A stretch of 37,686 nt of DNA from Candidatus Falkowbacteria bacterium RIFOXYD12_FULL_34_57 (GCA_001780285.1 MFGN01000017.1:1-37686), one strand, 5' to 3'; positions 17,334 to 27,040 are shown, numbered from the stretch's first letter. Made by a program: numbers and translations. The notes: a model not told the origin generated them from the letters alone.

Positions 17334-17366
17334 ATAGTTTTAAATATTATAATTCATTTCCTATAT

Positions 17367-17375
17367 ATTATACCA
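17367..17375 (-). promoter_or_regulatory. Extended -10 box of the unknown membrane protein gene
   Basis: TGGTATAAT (hexamer 17367-17372) lies 33 bases before the start codon on the minus strand. No convincing -35 box is visible, as expected for an extended -10 promoter. Confidence 0.5.
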
Positions 17376-17389
17376 TTTTATCTTAAATA

Positions 17390-17423
17390 AAAAAACAGAA
17401 ACCAAATATATTGGCAACTGTTT
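17390..17423 (-). terminator. Intrinsic terminator after the second kinase-fold gene
   Basis: On the minus strand AAACAG and CCAA pair with TTGG and CTGTTT across a symmetric internal loop. A T7 run follows. Confidence 0.65.
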
Positions 17424-17555
17424 ACTAAAAATAAAATTTATAATATTTTAATAACTCATTTTACGCGCCATACACACAAACTGCTAATTTTAAAAAAATG
17501 ATATTATGGCTTCGTTAACAAACAACGGTACATAACACGAATTAAATAATTAAAA

Positions 17556-18506
17556 TTATTTAAAAAACGTTAATGTTTTCTTTAGCTTTAAATAATTATT
17601 TTTCATAATCTCAATATTTCCCCGATTTATCCGTATATCTTCTTTGCTAAAAAATTTATTGGTTTGCGCCTTGTAACAAACCTTAGAAACCTTCAAAATA
17701 TAATGCATTAATTTTTCATAATAAGTTCTGTATTTTAATTCCCCCAAATCAAAACCGGAAATTTCCGCATAATATTCTAATAATTTTTTTTCCTTCTTTT
17801 TGTCTATTCTGGAATAGGCTAAAATATGAGAAAGCCCAGGTCCATATGTAAATTTCGTATATTCCCAATCAATAATATATATATTTTTATTGTGCAGTAT
17901 TAAATTGTCAGAGGGGTCTCCATGGTTTAAAAAAATTTTTTTCTTATTTGGTTTATAGTTTTCAAAATCTTTCTCTAGTGATTTTAATACCCATTTTTTA
18001 TTGGCAAAAAAAATATTATCCTTTTTTATTTGCGATATTAAATGTATGGCCTGATCTCTTACATCATCAATTACACAGCGTGGTTTAAAAACCTTGATTT
18101 TTTGCTCTCTGCAAAATAAAGTATATTCGCCAGCAAGCTCATTTATCTGATGCAATTTACTAACAGCCTGCTCCATTCCTGAATAAGAAACATTTTTAAA
18201 TTTACACTTCCTGCCATCCAAGTAAGTCAAGACATGAACATTATTTTTTTCATCATAAAAAATTGATTTCGGAACAAATTTTATTTTTCTTTTTTCCAAA
18301 AATCTTAAAACATAATGCTCATTTTTTAAAATATTAGTTAATTTATTCGCTTTATTTTTATTAGATCTCACAAGATATTTTTTACCATAACTTTCAATAA
18401 TATAATTATTGTTTGACAATCCGGTTTTCATGCCAAGAATTGTATATTTGCGAAAAATTTTTTTATCCCTTAAATAACGAAAAACATCATTTTTTTTAAA
18501 AATCAT
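17556..18506 (-). CDS. Phosphotransferase of the APH/choline kinase family
   Basis: 316 aa from the ATG at 18506; an in-frame TTG at 18530 would add eight residues and cannot be excluded. Key motifs are intact: GMKTGLSNNNYII (25-37, nucleotide loop), LNHGDPSDNLIL (193-204, catalytic D197 and metal-binding N201) and YIIDWEYT (210-217, D213). The HGD-x4-N/IDWEY pattern and GLSNNNY are closest to LicA-type choline or ethanolamine kinases, so a small cytosolic alcohol substrate is likely. Unlike the protein at 272-1267, it looks catalytically competent. A terminator follows. Confidence 0.82.
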   Translation of the reverse strand: MIFKKNDVFRYLRDKKIFRKYTILGMKTGLSNNNYIIESYGKKYLVRSNKNKANKLTNILKNEHYVLRFLEKRKIKFVPKSIFYDEKNNVHVLTYLDGRKCKFKNVSYSGMEQAVSKLHQINELAGEYTLFCREQKIKVFKPRCVIDDVRDQAIHLISQIKKDNIFFANKKWVLKSLEKDFENYKPNKKKIFLNHGDPSDNLILHNKNIYIIDWEYTKFTYGPGLSHILAYSRIDKKKEKKLLEYYAEISGFDLGELKYRTYYEKLMHYILKVSKVCYKAQTNKFFSKEDIRINRGNIEIMKNNYLKLKKTLTFFK

Positions 18507-18924
18507 ATTTTTTACAAAATCTTTTCCCAATATTTTTAGTGTATTTTTAACATTTTTCTGCCCTGAATTACGGCTCTTCTTATTGGATAATGAAAAACAT
18601 ATTGGTTAGTTTTGATTACATTTCTTTTTCTTGTTACTATTTTTTGTTTCATTTTTTTAATATATTTTAAAAATGATTTCTATTAATTTGAATTAATTAT
18701 ACAGCCGCCAAAGCCTGAAAGGCAATAGAGAAAAAATATCTATTTTTAGCTATTTTAAACACAGATAACTAATGCAAAATTTAAAAATAAAAAACTTTTT
18801 ATAATTTAAAATTTACTGCTGTATAAATTTAAATTTTGTTATATAATGTAATAAATTAGTATAATCTGCTTTTTCAACGAGTAAATTAAAAAGTTCTTTA
18901 AAAACAATAATCGAGGGGGAAATC
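18507..18924. other. Intergenic region between divergent genes
   Basis: Very AT-rich; no gene is supported. On the plus strand TTGTTA (18836-18841) and TATAAT (18860-18865), 18 bases apart, make a promoter for the downstream YdjM-like gene. A 26-codon hydrophobic frame at 18591-18671 has no ribosome-binding site and is probably chance. Confidence 0.5.
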
Positions 18925-19521
18925 GTGAAAATTTATGATAAAATTTTGTTTTTAATCGGAATATTTTTGGCGGGTGCTATGGATATGGCACTGGGTAATT
19001 TTATTGCTCACTGCATGATAAAGTTTTTTGGACCCGTAGAGCATGTTATGTTTACCTATATATTCGCTATCGCCTTTGCTTTATTGCCCGATATAGATGC
19101 TCTTTTACAGCGCGTTTCTCACGGCAAAATATTGTCAAATCACAGAAATTGGCCGCATTGGCCGCTATTAATTCTTCCAATCATTTTCTTTACAATAAAT
19201 ATTTTTTCATTTTTTTATGCTGTGCTTGCTTGTTTATGTCTTTTTATTCACTATATCCATGATAGTGTTGATTTACAGGAAAATGGCGGTGGTATAGAAT
19301 GGCTGGCTCCTTTCAGCGATTCTCAATATCAAATTTCTATAAAAAGAATAAAAACAGAAAAACTAATTGTTGAATTTCCAAAAGAAAAAATAGAAAAAAT
19401 AAAAAAAAAGAAAGAAACAATGTATCGGTGGTTAAAAAAATATTATCTTAAAATAACAGAAAACTCCCTTCTGGGAATTCTTGCTCTGATAACCAGTTTG
19501 ATTATTAATATTATTTGGTAA
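18925..19521 (+). CDS. YdjM-like membrane-bound hydrolase-family protein
   Basis: 198 aa. The GTG start at 18925 is chosen because GAGGGGG precedes it. Hydrophobic helices lie at about 6-24, 38-56, 73-108 and 178-197. Conserved polar residues match the DUF457/YdjM (LexA-binding membrane hydrolase) family: GNFIAH near the start, LLPDIDALL (about 55-63), SNHRNWPHWPLL (72-83) and IHYIHDSVD (108-116). These His and Asp residues probably bind metal at the membrane surface. The reaction is unknown for the family. It is a single-gene unit with its own promoter and shares a bidirectional terminator with the convergent helicase gene. Confidence 0.75.
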   Translation: MKIYDKILFLIGIFLAGAMDMALGNFIAHCMIKFFGPVEHVMFTYIFAIAFALLPDIDALLQRVSHGKILSNHRNWPHWPLLILPIIFFTINIFSFFYAVLACLCLFIHYIHDSVDLQENGGGIEWLAPFSDSQYQISIKRIKTEKLIVEFPKEKIEKIKKKKETMYRWLKKYYLKITENSLLGILALITSLIINIIW

Positions 19522-19524
19522 CAA

Positions 19525-19555
19525 AAAAGCCGGGTCAAAAATCCCGGCTATTTTT
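19525..19555. terminator. Bidirectional terminator between convergent genes
   Basis: The stem AGCCGGG/CCCGGCT (19528-19549) with loop TCAAAAAT is flanked by A6 on one side and T7 on the other, so it serves both the YdjM-like gene (plus) and the helicase gene (minus). Confidence 0.92.
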
Positions 19556-19567
19556 TTATATAAAAAA

Positions 19568-21250
19568 TTATATATTAGACCTTCTTTTAAATCCTTTCCT
19601 TTTTCTCTTAAATCCCCTGCTCTGATTCTCCCTTCTTCTCTCGTGGAAACCTACTGTTTCATTGCTTTTCTTTATGTCAATTTTTTTTCCCCTAAAAATT
19701 GCTCCTTGTAATTGTTTCACCACATCATCTGCGCGGCTTTTTTCAACTGAAAAAATTGAATTTTCTAATTTTAAATTTATTCTTCCAATTTCAATGCCCT
19801 TTAATTTTCTATCTGAATTAATTAACGCAAAAAGTCCTTTTATATCAAATCCTTCTTTTTTACCAAAATTTATTTTTAAACTGACATGATTTTCTTCTCC
19901 GCTTCTTGTATTAAAAATTTTAGCTGTAGCGTTTAAATCTTGGGTATTTTTGTAAACATCCATAAAGTGATTAAATTTATGGGTTAAAAATATCTTTATC
20001 AAATCTTCTTTGTTAATCTTTTTTAGTCTTTCTATAAAATTTTTAAAATACTGTTCATTGTTTGTGTTTTTTATATCTGTTTTTTCTATTTCTTCTAAAA
20101 AATTATCAATCTGCTTTAAACAAACATCTTTTCCGCTTGGAACTTTTTTGAGTTCAAATTTCTTGCCAATAGTACCCTCTAACTCCCCTATCCTTCTTAC
20201 CTCCCTTGGGGTAATAATAGAAATAGAGATTCCACTTTTTTGAGCTCTACCCGTCCTTCCACTTCTATGTATATAAGCTCCATTTTGATCGGGAAGATTA
20301 TAATTTATAACATGAGAGAGGTCGCTTACATCTATTCCTCTGGCGGCCACATCTGTTGCCACCAATAATCGAACCTGTTTTCTTTTAAACCGATCCATGA
20401 TATTTGTTCGCATGTTTTGTGAAATATCGCCATGCAGGGCCTCCGTGTCATAATTAGCTTCCTTTAGCTTATCAGCTATTTCCCCCGTTTCTCTTCTTGT
20501 GCGGCAAAAAAGAATACCATAAACCCCAGGTAAATAATCCAAAATTCTTTTTAAAGCCTCAAAACGGTCCCTGGGGTGAACCATGAAATATTCATGAGTA
20601 ACCTTTTCTGCTCCGATATTTTTTTCTCCAATACTTATCTCTTCAGCATCGCCCATATATTTTCTAGCGATAGCATTAACGCTTTTAGACATAGTTGCAG
20701 AAAAAAGCAAGGTCTGTCTTGTTTTTGGTGTTTCCTCTAAAATAGCGTCTAAATCATCTTTAAATCCCATATCCAACATTTCATCAGCCTCATCTAAAAC
20801 TAACCACCTAATATTTTGGAGTTTTAAAATTTTTCTTCTAATTAAATCATGAACGCGACCAGGGGTTCCTACTACAATGTTAGTTCCTTTTCTAAGTGCC
20901 CTGATCTGAATATCAATCCTTTCTCCACCATAAACCGCGGTAGTTATAATTCCTTTTGAATATTTGGCAAGTTTTTTTATGTCTTCAGAAATTTGAATAC
21001 AAAGCTCTCTTGTTGGACAAATAATTATTGCTTGCAAGTCTTTTCTACCTGTTTTTATTTGATTCAAGATGGGCAAACCAAAAGCAGCAGTCTTCCCTGT
21101 GCCGGTCTGTGCCAAAGCAATTAAATCTTTTTTTGATTTTAATATAAATGTAATAGCTTTCTCTTGGACGGGTGAAGGCTCTAAAAATCCTAAATCCGAA
21201 AGGCTTTTCATTATCTCAGAATTCAGACCAAGTTCTTTAAATGTTGTCAT
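19568..21250 (-). CDS. deaD: DEAD-box RNA helicase with DbpA-type RNA-binding domain
   Basis: 560 aa. All core motifs are present: Q motif PSPVQEKA (26-33), I AQTGTGKT (47-54), Ia PTREL (79-83), Ib TPGR (129-132), II DEAD (153-156), III SAT (184-186), V ATDVAARGID (298-307) and VI HRSGRTGRA (328-336). A DbpA/CsdA-type RRM-like domain lies at about 455-530. The tail is very basic (GFKRKRKGFKRRSNI). Such enzymes unwind rRNA during ribosome assembly and in cold adaptation. The gene symbol is given by similarity to DeaD/CsdA and is not certain. A possible promoter is TTGTAT-N18-TTTAAT just upstream. Confidence 0.93.
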   Translation of the reverse strand: MTTFKELGLNSEIMKSLSDLGFLEPSPVQEKAITFILKSKKDLIALAQTGTGKTAAFGLPILNQIKTGRKDLQAIIICPTRELCIQISEDIKKLAKYSKGIITTAVYGGERIDIQIRALRKGTNIVVGTPGRVHDLIRRKILKLQNIRWLVLDEADEMLDMGFKDDLDAILEETPKTRQTLLFSATMSKSVNAIARKYMGDAEEISIGEKNIGAEKVTHEYFMVHPRDRFEALKRILDYLPGVYGILFCRTRRETGEIADKLKEANYDTEALHGDISQNMRTNIMDRFKRKQVRLLVATDVAARGIDVSDLSHVINYNLPDQNGAYIHRSGRTGRAQKSGISISIITPREVRRIGELEGTIGKKFELKKVPSGKDVCLKQIDNFLEEIEKTDIKNTNNEQYFKNFIERLKKINKEDLIKIFLTHKFNHFMDVYKNTQDLNATAKIFNTRSGEENHVSLKINFGKKEGFDIKGLFALINSDRKLKGIEIGRINLKLENSIFSVEKSRADDVVKQLQGAIFRGKKIDIKKSNETVGFHERRRENQSRGFKRKRKGFKRRSNI

Positions 21251-21452
21251 AAAAATTATTAAACTTGAATATGTAGTTAATATACAAGTCTTTCGTTATC
21301 CTAATCCCTTAAATAAAAGCTATCAAACTAGACCTTCCTCCAAAAAATAATAATGACAGCCGTTTTCAAGATTTTATTGTGATTTTAAAAACTAATCCTA
21401 ACTATTACATATTTTTTATTTTTTGTCAAGAGATACAATTCACCACAAGCTA

Positions 21453-21481
21453 TTGACTATTTTTTTAAAATATGGTATTAA
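21453..21481 (+). promoter_or_regulatory. typA: typA promoter
   Basis: TTGACT (21453-21458), a 17-base spacer and TATTAA (21476-21481). This predicts a transcript leader of about 85 bases before the typA ATG. Confidence 0.7.
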
Positions 21482-21511
21482 TAATATAATATAAAGAATA
21501 TTTTACCTTGT

Positions 21512-21552
21512 ACCGCTTAAATGGGGTAATAATAACCTCCCCTGAAAGCGGT
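21512..21552 (+). promoter_or_regulatory. typA: Structured leader hairpin upstream of typA
   Basis: An outer stem ACCGCTT (21512-21518)/AAGCGGT (21546-21552) encloses an inner GGGG (21523-21526)/CCCC (21539-21542) stem. The loop side carries AACCTCCCC, which resembles the anti-Shine-Dalgarno sequence. TTTTAATTTAATC follows, so the hairpin could act as an attenuator, a stability element or a temperature-responsive leader. typA itself has no Shine-Dalgarno sequence. Confidence 0.5.
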
Positions 21553-21574
21553 TTTAATTTAATCTTTCAACTCT

Positions 21575-23371
21575 ATGGATATAAGAAATATTGCTATTAT
21601 TGCTCATGTTGATCATGGAAAAACCACTCTAACCGATGCCTTAATGCAGCAAACAGGTATGGCTTCAGAGGGAGTTAGTATGGATTCTAATGCCCTGGAA
21701 CAAGAGCGTGGTATTACAATTTATTCAAAAAATACTTCGGTTTATTATAAAAATACAAAAATAAATATCGTAGATACCCCGGGTCATGCTGATTTTGGCT
21801 CAGAGGTTGAACGCGTTTTGCGCTCAATTGATTCTGTGCTCTTGGTGGTTGATGCTCAGGAGGGACCAATGCCGCAAACAAAATTTGTTTTAAAAAAATC
21901 TCTTGATTTAGGACTCAAACCAATTGTAGTAATCAATAAAATTGACAAACCGGCAGCCATGCCCCTTGAGGCGCAAGAAATGGTTTATGAATTATTTTTA
22001 GATCTTGGAGCCAGTGATGCTCAGCTTAATTTTACGAGTGTTTACACCATTGCACGCCAGGGACTTGCTAAAATCAATTTAGAAGATGCATCTAGTGATC
22101 TTACCCCTCTTTTGGATATCATTCTAGAAAAAGTACCAATAGCTTCGTCCGATGAGGCTAATAACAAACCTTTGCGTGTACAGCCTTTTAATTTAGGATA
22201 TGATAATTTTCTCGGCAGACTTGCTGTGGGCAGAATTTATGAAGGCAAAATCAATAAAACACAAAATGTTTTTATAAAAAATTCAGAAGGAAAAATAAGA
22301 ACCGGCAAAATATCAAAACTTTTTACATTTGAAGGTTTAAATCGTAAAGAAGTAGAGACAGTCGAAGCTGGCGATATTGTGATGATTGCCGGCTTACCCG
22401 ATATCTATATAGGAGAAACAATTTGTGAGGATATTAATCAGGAAATGTTACCAGCTATCAATATTGACGAACCAACTATTTCGTTGAATTTTTTGATTAA
22501 TAACTCCCCTTTTGCGGGCCGAGAAGGAAAATTTGTAACCAATAGACAACTCCAAGAAAGATTGCGCAAAGAATTAGAAATAAATGTTGGCCTTAAAATA
22601 GATTTTTCAGCTATTGATCATTACAAGGTGTGCGGCCGAGGAGAAATGCATATTGCTATCTTGCTCGAGAATATGCGCCGCGAAGGTTATGAAATCCAAA
22701 TCTCTCAACCGCATGTAATCATTAAAGAAGTGAATGGGGAAAAACAAGAACCATTTGAAGAAGTAACTATTAATGTTCCGGAAGAAATGTCGGGAATTGT
22801 TATTGAAAAACTTTCAAAACGCCACGGAAACATGCTTGAAATGAAACCGGAACATGCCAATCTAAAAATTGTTTTTGAAATTCCAACCAGAGGGTTGCTT
22901 GGTTATAGAAATGAGTTTGTGGTTGATACTCGCGGAGAAGGAATTATATACACAAGAGTTATAGGATTCAAGCCATTCGTTGGACATATTCAGAAGTATG
23001 AGGTTGGATCCATGGTTTCAATGGCCACCGGAAAGGCGCTAGGATTTTCCCTTTTTAACCTTCAGGACCGCGGAACGTTATACATCGGAGCGACTACTGA
23101 AGTTTATGAAGGTATGGTAATTGGCAATGTTGCCAAGGGAAATGATTTAAATGTCAATCCAACCAAGGGTAAACAACTAACCAACATGCGCGCCTCCGGT
23201 GCGGATGAAGCTATCCGTCTCACTCCGCCAACCAAATTAACACTTGAAAAAGGAATGGGTATTATGAACGAAGATGAATACTTGGAAATAACACCTAAAA
23301 ATATTCGCCTCAGAAAACAAAAATTAAAGGAAACTGATCGGATCAAAGATGTAAGAGCTAAGAAAAAATAA
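21575..23371 (+). CDS. typA: Translational GTPase TypA/BipA
   Basis: 598 aa, family length. The N-terminal GTPase domain has G1 AHVDHGKTT (10-18), G2 within RGITIYSKN, G3 DTPGHADFG and G4 NKIDKP. Then come the beta-barrel domain II, the EF-G-like domains III and V, and the TypA-specific C-terminal domain ending in a basic KKK tail. It binds the ribosome and helps assembly or translation under stress and cold. It is transcribed alone from a good promoter and ends at a shared terminator. Its neighbour, the cold-shock-type helicase, has a related role but is divergently transcribed. Confidence 0.97.
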   Translation: MDIRNIAIIAHVDHGKTTLTDALMQQTGMASEGVSMDSNALEQERGITIYSKNTSVYYKNTKINIVDTPGHADFGSEVERVLRSIDSVLLVVDAQEGPMPQTKFVLKKSLDLGLKPIVVINKIDKPAAMPLEAQEMVYELFLDLGASDAQLNFTSVYTIARQGLAKINLEDASSDLTPLLDIILEKVPIASSDEANNKPLRVQPFNLGYDNFLGRLAVGRIYEGKINKTQNVFIKNSEGKIRTGKISKLFTFEGLNRKEVETVEAGDIVMIAGLPDIYIGETICEDINQEMLPAINIDEPTISLNFLINNSPFAGREGKFVTNRQLQERLRKELEINVGLKIDFSAIDHYKVCGRGEMHIAILLENMRREGYEIQISQPHVIIKEVNGEKQEPFEEVTINVPEEMSGIVIEKLSKRHGNMLEMKPEHANLKIVFEIPTRGLLGYRNEFVVDTRGEGIIYTRVIGFKPFVGHIQKYEVGSMVSMATGKALGFSLFNLQDRGTLYIGATTEVYEGMVIGNVAKGNDLNVNPTKGKQLTNMRASGADEAIRLTPPTKLTLEKGMGIMNEDEYLEITPKNIRLRKQKLKETDRIKDVRAKKK

Positions 23372-23379
23372 AAATATAT

Positions 23380-23417
23380 AATAAAGAAGAGGTAAAACAA
23401 TTTACTTCTTCTTTATT
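23380..23417. terminator. Bidirectional terminator, typA and ABC operon
   Basis: A 17-bp stem (23380-23396 with 23401-23417, one G-T pair) has loop ACAA. It touches the stop codon of the convergent ABC gene at 23418. T-rich sequence follows on the plus strand. Confidence 0.8.
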
Positions 23418-25307
23418 TTAAACCAATGCAAATTGGCTGTTATAGAGAGAGGTGTAAAATCCTTGGCGAGATATCAATTCTTCATGTTTCCCTTGCTCTA
23501 TTATATTACCGTTATTTATAACTAAAATCATATCCGCATTTCTAATTGTAGATAAACGATGAGCGATTACAAAGCTGGTACGGCCCGCCATAAGCTTGTT
23601 CATCGCTTTTTGGATAAGCACCTCTGTTCTAGTATCCACAGAGCTGGTAGCCTCGTCCAAAATAAGTATTGGGGGATCAATAAGCATGACCCGAGCAATA
23701 GTCAGAAGTTGTTTTTCTCCCTGGGAAATATTATCCGTTTCTTCATTTAATTCCATATTATAACCACCGGGTAAAGTGCGTATAAATTGATCGGCATGAG
23801 CCGCTTCAGCGGCCGCTATGATTTTTTCTTCGGTGGCAGACTTAAACCCATAGGCAATATTTTCTTTAATAGTACCGTTAAACAGCCAAGCATCCTGCAG
23901 TACCATACCGAACAAACGGCGCAAATGCGCGCGTTTTAGGCGACGGATATCAATGCCGTCTACGAGAATAGCGCCGCTTTGGATATCATAAAAACGCAAT
24001 AATAAATTTACAATTGTAGTTTTACCGGCGCCAGTCGGTCCGACGATAGCGATTCTTTTCCCTGGTTCTACTACGACATTTAATCCTTTAATTACCGGTT
24101 TTTCCGTTTCGTAGCCAAAAATAACATCACGAAATTCCACTCTGCCTTGCACAGATGAAAGCTCTATCAAATTTTTGATATCAGGAATTTCTTCCGCTTC
24201 AGATAAAAATTCAAAAACGCGTTCAGCGGCAGCCGCTGTCGACTGTAAAACATTGGCAACATTGGCCGCTTGAATAATCGGCTGATTAAATTGCCTAGTA
24301 TATTGAATAAAAGCTTGAATGTCGCCGATGTTGACACGACCCTGATAAGCCAAAAATCCGCCAAAAACACTCACTCCTACATAACCCAAGTTGCCAAAAA
24401 AACTCATCAATGGCCACATTAGACCTGACAAAAACTGTGCTTTCCAGGCACTGTCATACATCTCATTATTAATACTACGAAATTTATTCAAAGAACTTTT
24501 TTTTCCATTAAAAACTTTCACAATATGATGTCCGGAATACATTTCCTCAATGTGACCATTAATCCGACCCAAAGAATCCTGCTGGCGCTTAAAATATTTC
24601 TGTGATTTTTTGATGATTACACTGATTACCCCCATGCTTAAAGGTAATAACAACAAAGCTACCAAGGTCATCAACCAACTAATCCAAAACATCATAATTA
24701 AAATTCCAAGAAGCGTAGTAATAGCTGTAACTATCTGCGTTAAGCCCTGGTTCAGTGTCTGATTCAAAGTATCTATATCATTTATAACTCTACTTAAAAT
24801 ATCACCATGAGATTTGCTGTCAAAATATTTAAGGGGCAGGCGGTTTATTTTTTTAGAGATAGCCCGACGAAAATCATAAGTAATTTTCTGAGCTACTACA
24901 GCCATTAGCCACCCCTGTATATATCCAAACAAGGCGCTTAAAAGATATAAAATACTCAAAATTAAAACAGTTTGGCTCAAGCTATCAAAATTTATTCCTG
25001 GACGCACTTCGCTCGGTCCAACAGATACTCCGCTGTCATAGGCTTTTATGTCCATATAGTTAGATACTATCTGATTGGTCATATTGCCCAAAATTTTTGG
25101 ACTCATTATATTGAAGGCTGTACTTAAAAATGCAAATACAATAACCGCAATAAGTGATATCCAGAAAGGCTTAAGATGAAAAATCAGATTTTTCATAGTG
25201 CTTTTAAAATCTTTAGCCTTTTCAATCCTAATCATGTGTCCGGGTCCCCTCATAGGTGGTATACCCGCCTTGTTTTCTTTTTTATTGTTATTAGAGCTCA
25301 TACTCAT
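23418..25307 (-). CDS. ABC exporter subunit with intact ATPase (BmrD/TM288-like)
   Basis: 629 aa half-transporter. A Gly/Met/Pro-bearing cytosolic N-terminus (PPMRGPGHMIRIEKAKDFK) is typical of this partner subunit. Six membrane helices lie between about 47 and 325. The ATPase domain has Walker A GPTGAGKT (423-430), signature ISQGE (527-531, a recognised variant of LSGGQ), Walker B LILDE with catalytic E552, and H-loop H583. It overlaps the upstream half-transporter gene by one base (TAATG), so the two are translationally coupled and form a heterodimer. Substrate is unknown; relatives export drugs or lipids. Confidence 0.93.
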   Translation of the reverse strand: MSMSSNNNKKENKAGIPPMRGPGHMIRIEKAKDFKSTMKNLIFHLKPFWISLIAVIVFAFLSTAFNIMSPKILGNMTNQIVSNYMDIKAYDSGVSVGPSEVRPGINFDSLSQTVLILSILYLLSALFGYIQGWLMAVVAQKITYDFRRAISKKINRLPLKYFDSKSHGDILSRVINDIDTLNQTLNQGLTQIVTAITTLLGILIMMFWISWLMTLVALLLLPLSMGVISVIIKKSQKYFKRQQDSLGRINGHIEEMYSGHHIVKVFNGKKSSLNKFRSINNEMYDSAWKAQFLSGLMWPLMSFFGNLGYVGVSVFGGFLAYQGRVNIGDIQAFIQYTRQFNQPIIQAANVANVLQSTAAAAERVFEFLSEAEEIPDIKNLIELSSVQGRVEFRDVIFGYETEKPVIKGLNVVVEPGKRIAIVGPTGAGKTTIVNLLLRFYDIQSGAILVDGIDIRRLKRAHLRRLFGMVLQDAWLFNGTIKENIAYGFKSATEEKIIAAAEAAHADQFIRTLPGGYNMELNEETDNISQGEKQLLTIARVMLIDPPILILDEATSSVDTRTEVLIQKAMNKLMAGRTSFVIAHRLSTIRNADMILVINNGNIIEQGKHEELISRQGFYTSLYNSQFALV

Positions 25308-27040
25308 TAATACTTATATAATTCTTCCTTTGATAATTGTGATAAAGCTATCTCCTTATAGACTGCGCAGTTTTTAAGCAAGTCAAGATGTTTGCCTATT
25401 CCGGATATTTTTCCCTTATCCAGAACAATAATCTTGTCGGCGTTCATTACGGTGTTTATTCTCTGCGCCACAATTAAAACGGTAGCTTGGGCAGTTTCTG
25501 TTTTTAGTGCTTGTCGAAGGGCCACATCAGTCCTAAAATCCAAAGCGGAAAAACTGTCATCAAAAAGGAAAATATCCGGTTTCTTAACAAGTGCCCTGGC
25601 AATAGAAAGACGCTGTTTCTGTCCCCCGGACACATTAGTTCCACCTTGAGCGATTGAGGCTTCTAGTCCCTCTTTGGTTTTATCGATAAATTCCGAGGCT
25701 TGCGCCACTGAAGCGGCAGCGTGCGCCCGATAGTCGTCAGCTTGAGGCGCCCCGTATTTTATATTACTCCCGATAGTACCGGAAAATAAGACCCCCTTTT
25801 GCGGCACATAACCCAAACGCCCGTAAAGATCAGTGAATTTAAGCTGGCGTACATCCACCCCCTCTATTAAAACATGTCCGAAACTGACATCATAAAAACG
25901 CGTTATCAAATGAAGCAGCGTGGACTTGCCGCTGCCGGTACTGCCTATTAAAGCTGTGGTTTTGCCGCTTTCGGCTATAAAAGTAATATTTTTTAAAACC
26001 GGATATTCCGCTTCCGGATAAGCAAAGGTAACATCGCGAAATTCAATAGCCGGCGCCCCCGGTTTAAATGAACAACTTTTTAGCGGCTCTTTTATTGCCG
26101 GTTCTGACGCCAAAACATCTGCCACGCGCCCGCCGGAAACCATGGCACGCGGCAGCATAATAAATATCATAGACATCATCATAAATCCGAATAACACAAG
26201 AGTTAGATACTGCATAAAAGCAATCATGTCACCTACGAGAAAACTGCCATCGCCGATTAAACGCGCCCCTACCCATATCACCATAATCATCGCAAAACTG
26301 CTAATAAGCGTCATGAGCGGCTGTATCAAAGCTAATAAACGATTCAAAAAAAGATTTAAATCCACCAGATCAAGATTAGCTTGATTGAATTTTTTTTCCT
26401 CATATTTCTCAGCATTAAATGCCCTGATTACACGCAAACCGGATAAATTTTCACGAGTTACCAGATTGAGACGATCAATTAGTTTCTGTAAAAGTTTAAA
26501 TTTGGGCATGACAATACTCCAAAGCAATACAACCACACCAATAATCACAAATACTGCCAGACCCATAATCCATGTCATGGAAGGAGCTGTGCGATAAGCC
26601 TGAAAAATAGCGCCAGCGGCAGTTAGGGGAGCCACAAGCATAATCCTGAGCATCATAAACACAATAGTCTGAATCTGTTGGATATCGTTAGTAGAACGAG
26701 TAATCAATGAGGAGGTTGAAAATCGATTAAATTCAACCAGGGAAAAATCGTGTACTTTGTCAAATACCTTTTCACGCACCACCATAGCAAAACCGGTAGC
26801 AATCCGCGCCGCTAAATAACCGGCGAGAACAATACATACTGCTCCCGCAAGTGAAATACTAAGCATAATAAAGCCAACAGAAAATATAATATCGGTCTGA
26901 TTCTCCATAATGCCTTCGTCAATAATCCTGGCCATATACCCAGGCAACTCCAAATTTACCCCCACCTGGATAATGGTTAGAAAAAAAACAGCAATTATGC
27001 TCCAAATGTAGGGCTTTAAATATTTAAACAATTTAGTCAT
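25307..27040 (-). CDS. ABC exporter subunit with degenerate ATP site (BmrC/TM287-like)
   Basis: 577 aa half-transporter with six membrane helices between about 12 and 300. Walker A GSTGSGKS (366-373) and signature VSGGQ (470-474) are intact. However, Walker B ends FLFDD with D495 where the catalytic Glu should be, and the switch His is Q526 (VAQRINT). Both replacements are typical of the TM287/BmrC side of heterodimeric exporters. The neighbouring subunit supplies the intact catalytic Glu and H-loop, while this subunit's signature completes the active site. It is the first gene of the two-gene operon. The two genes are more G+C-rich than most of the window. Confidence 0.93.
   Translation of the reverse strand: MTKLFKYLKPYIWSIIAVFFLTIIQVGVNLELPGYMARIIDEGIMENQTDIIFSVGFIMLSISLAGAVCIVLAGYLAARIATGFAMVVREKVFDKVHDFSLVEFNRFSTSSLITRSTNDIQQIQTIVFMMLRIMLVAPLTAAGAIFQAYRTAPSMTWIMGLAVFVIIGVVVLLWSIVMPKFKLLQKLIDRLNLVTRENLSGLRVIRAFNAEKYEEKKFNQANLDLVDLNLFLNRLLALIQPLMTLISSFAMIMVIWVGARLIGDGSFLVGDMIAFMQYLTLVLFGFMMMSMIFIMLPRAMVSGGRVADVLASEPAIKEPLKSCSFKPGAPAIEFRDVTFAYPEAEYPVLKNITFIAESGKTTALIGSTGSGKSTLLHLITRFYDVSFGHVLIEGVDVRQLKFTDLYGRLGYVPQKGVLFSGTIGSNIKYGAPQADDYRAHAAASVAQASEFIDKTKEGLEASIAQGGTNVSGGQKQRLSIARALVKKPDIFLFDDSFSALDFRTDVALRQALKTETAQATVLIVAQRINTVMNADKIIVLDKGKISGIGKHLDLLKNCAVYKEIALSQLSKEELYKY

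Noticed and set aside
18591-18671. A 26-codon hydrophobic plus-strand ORF
   Set aside because: No ribosome-binding site, extreme T-richness and no neighbour that suggests a toxin-antitoxin pair.
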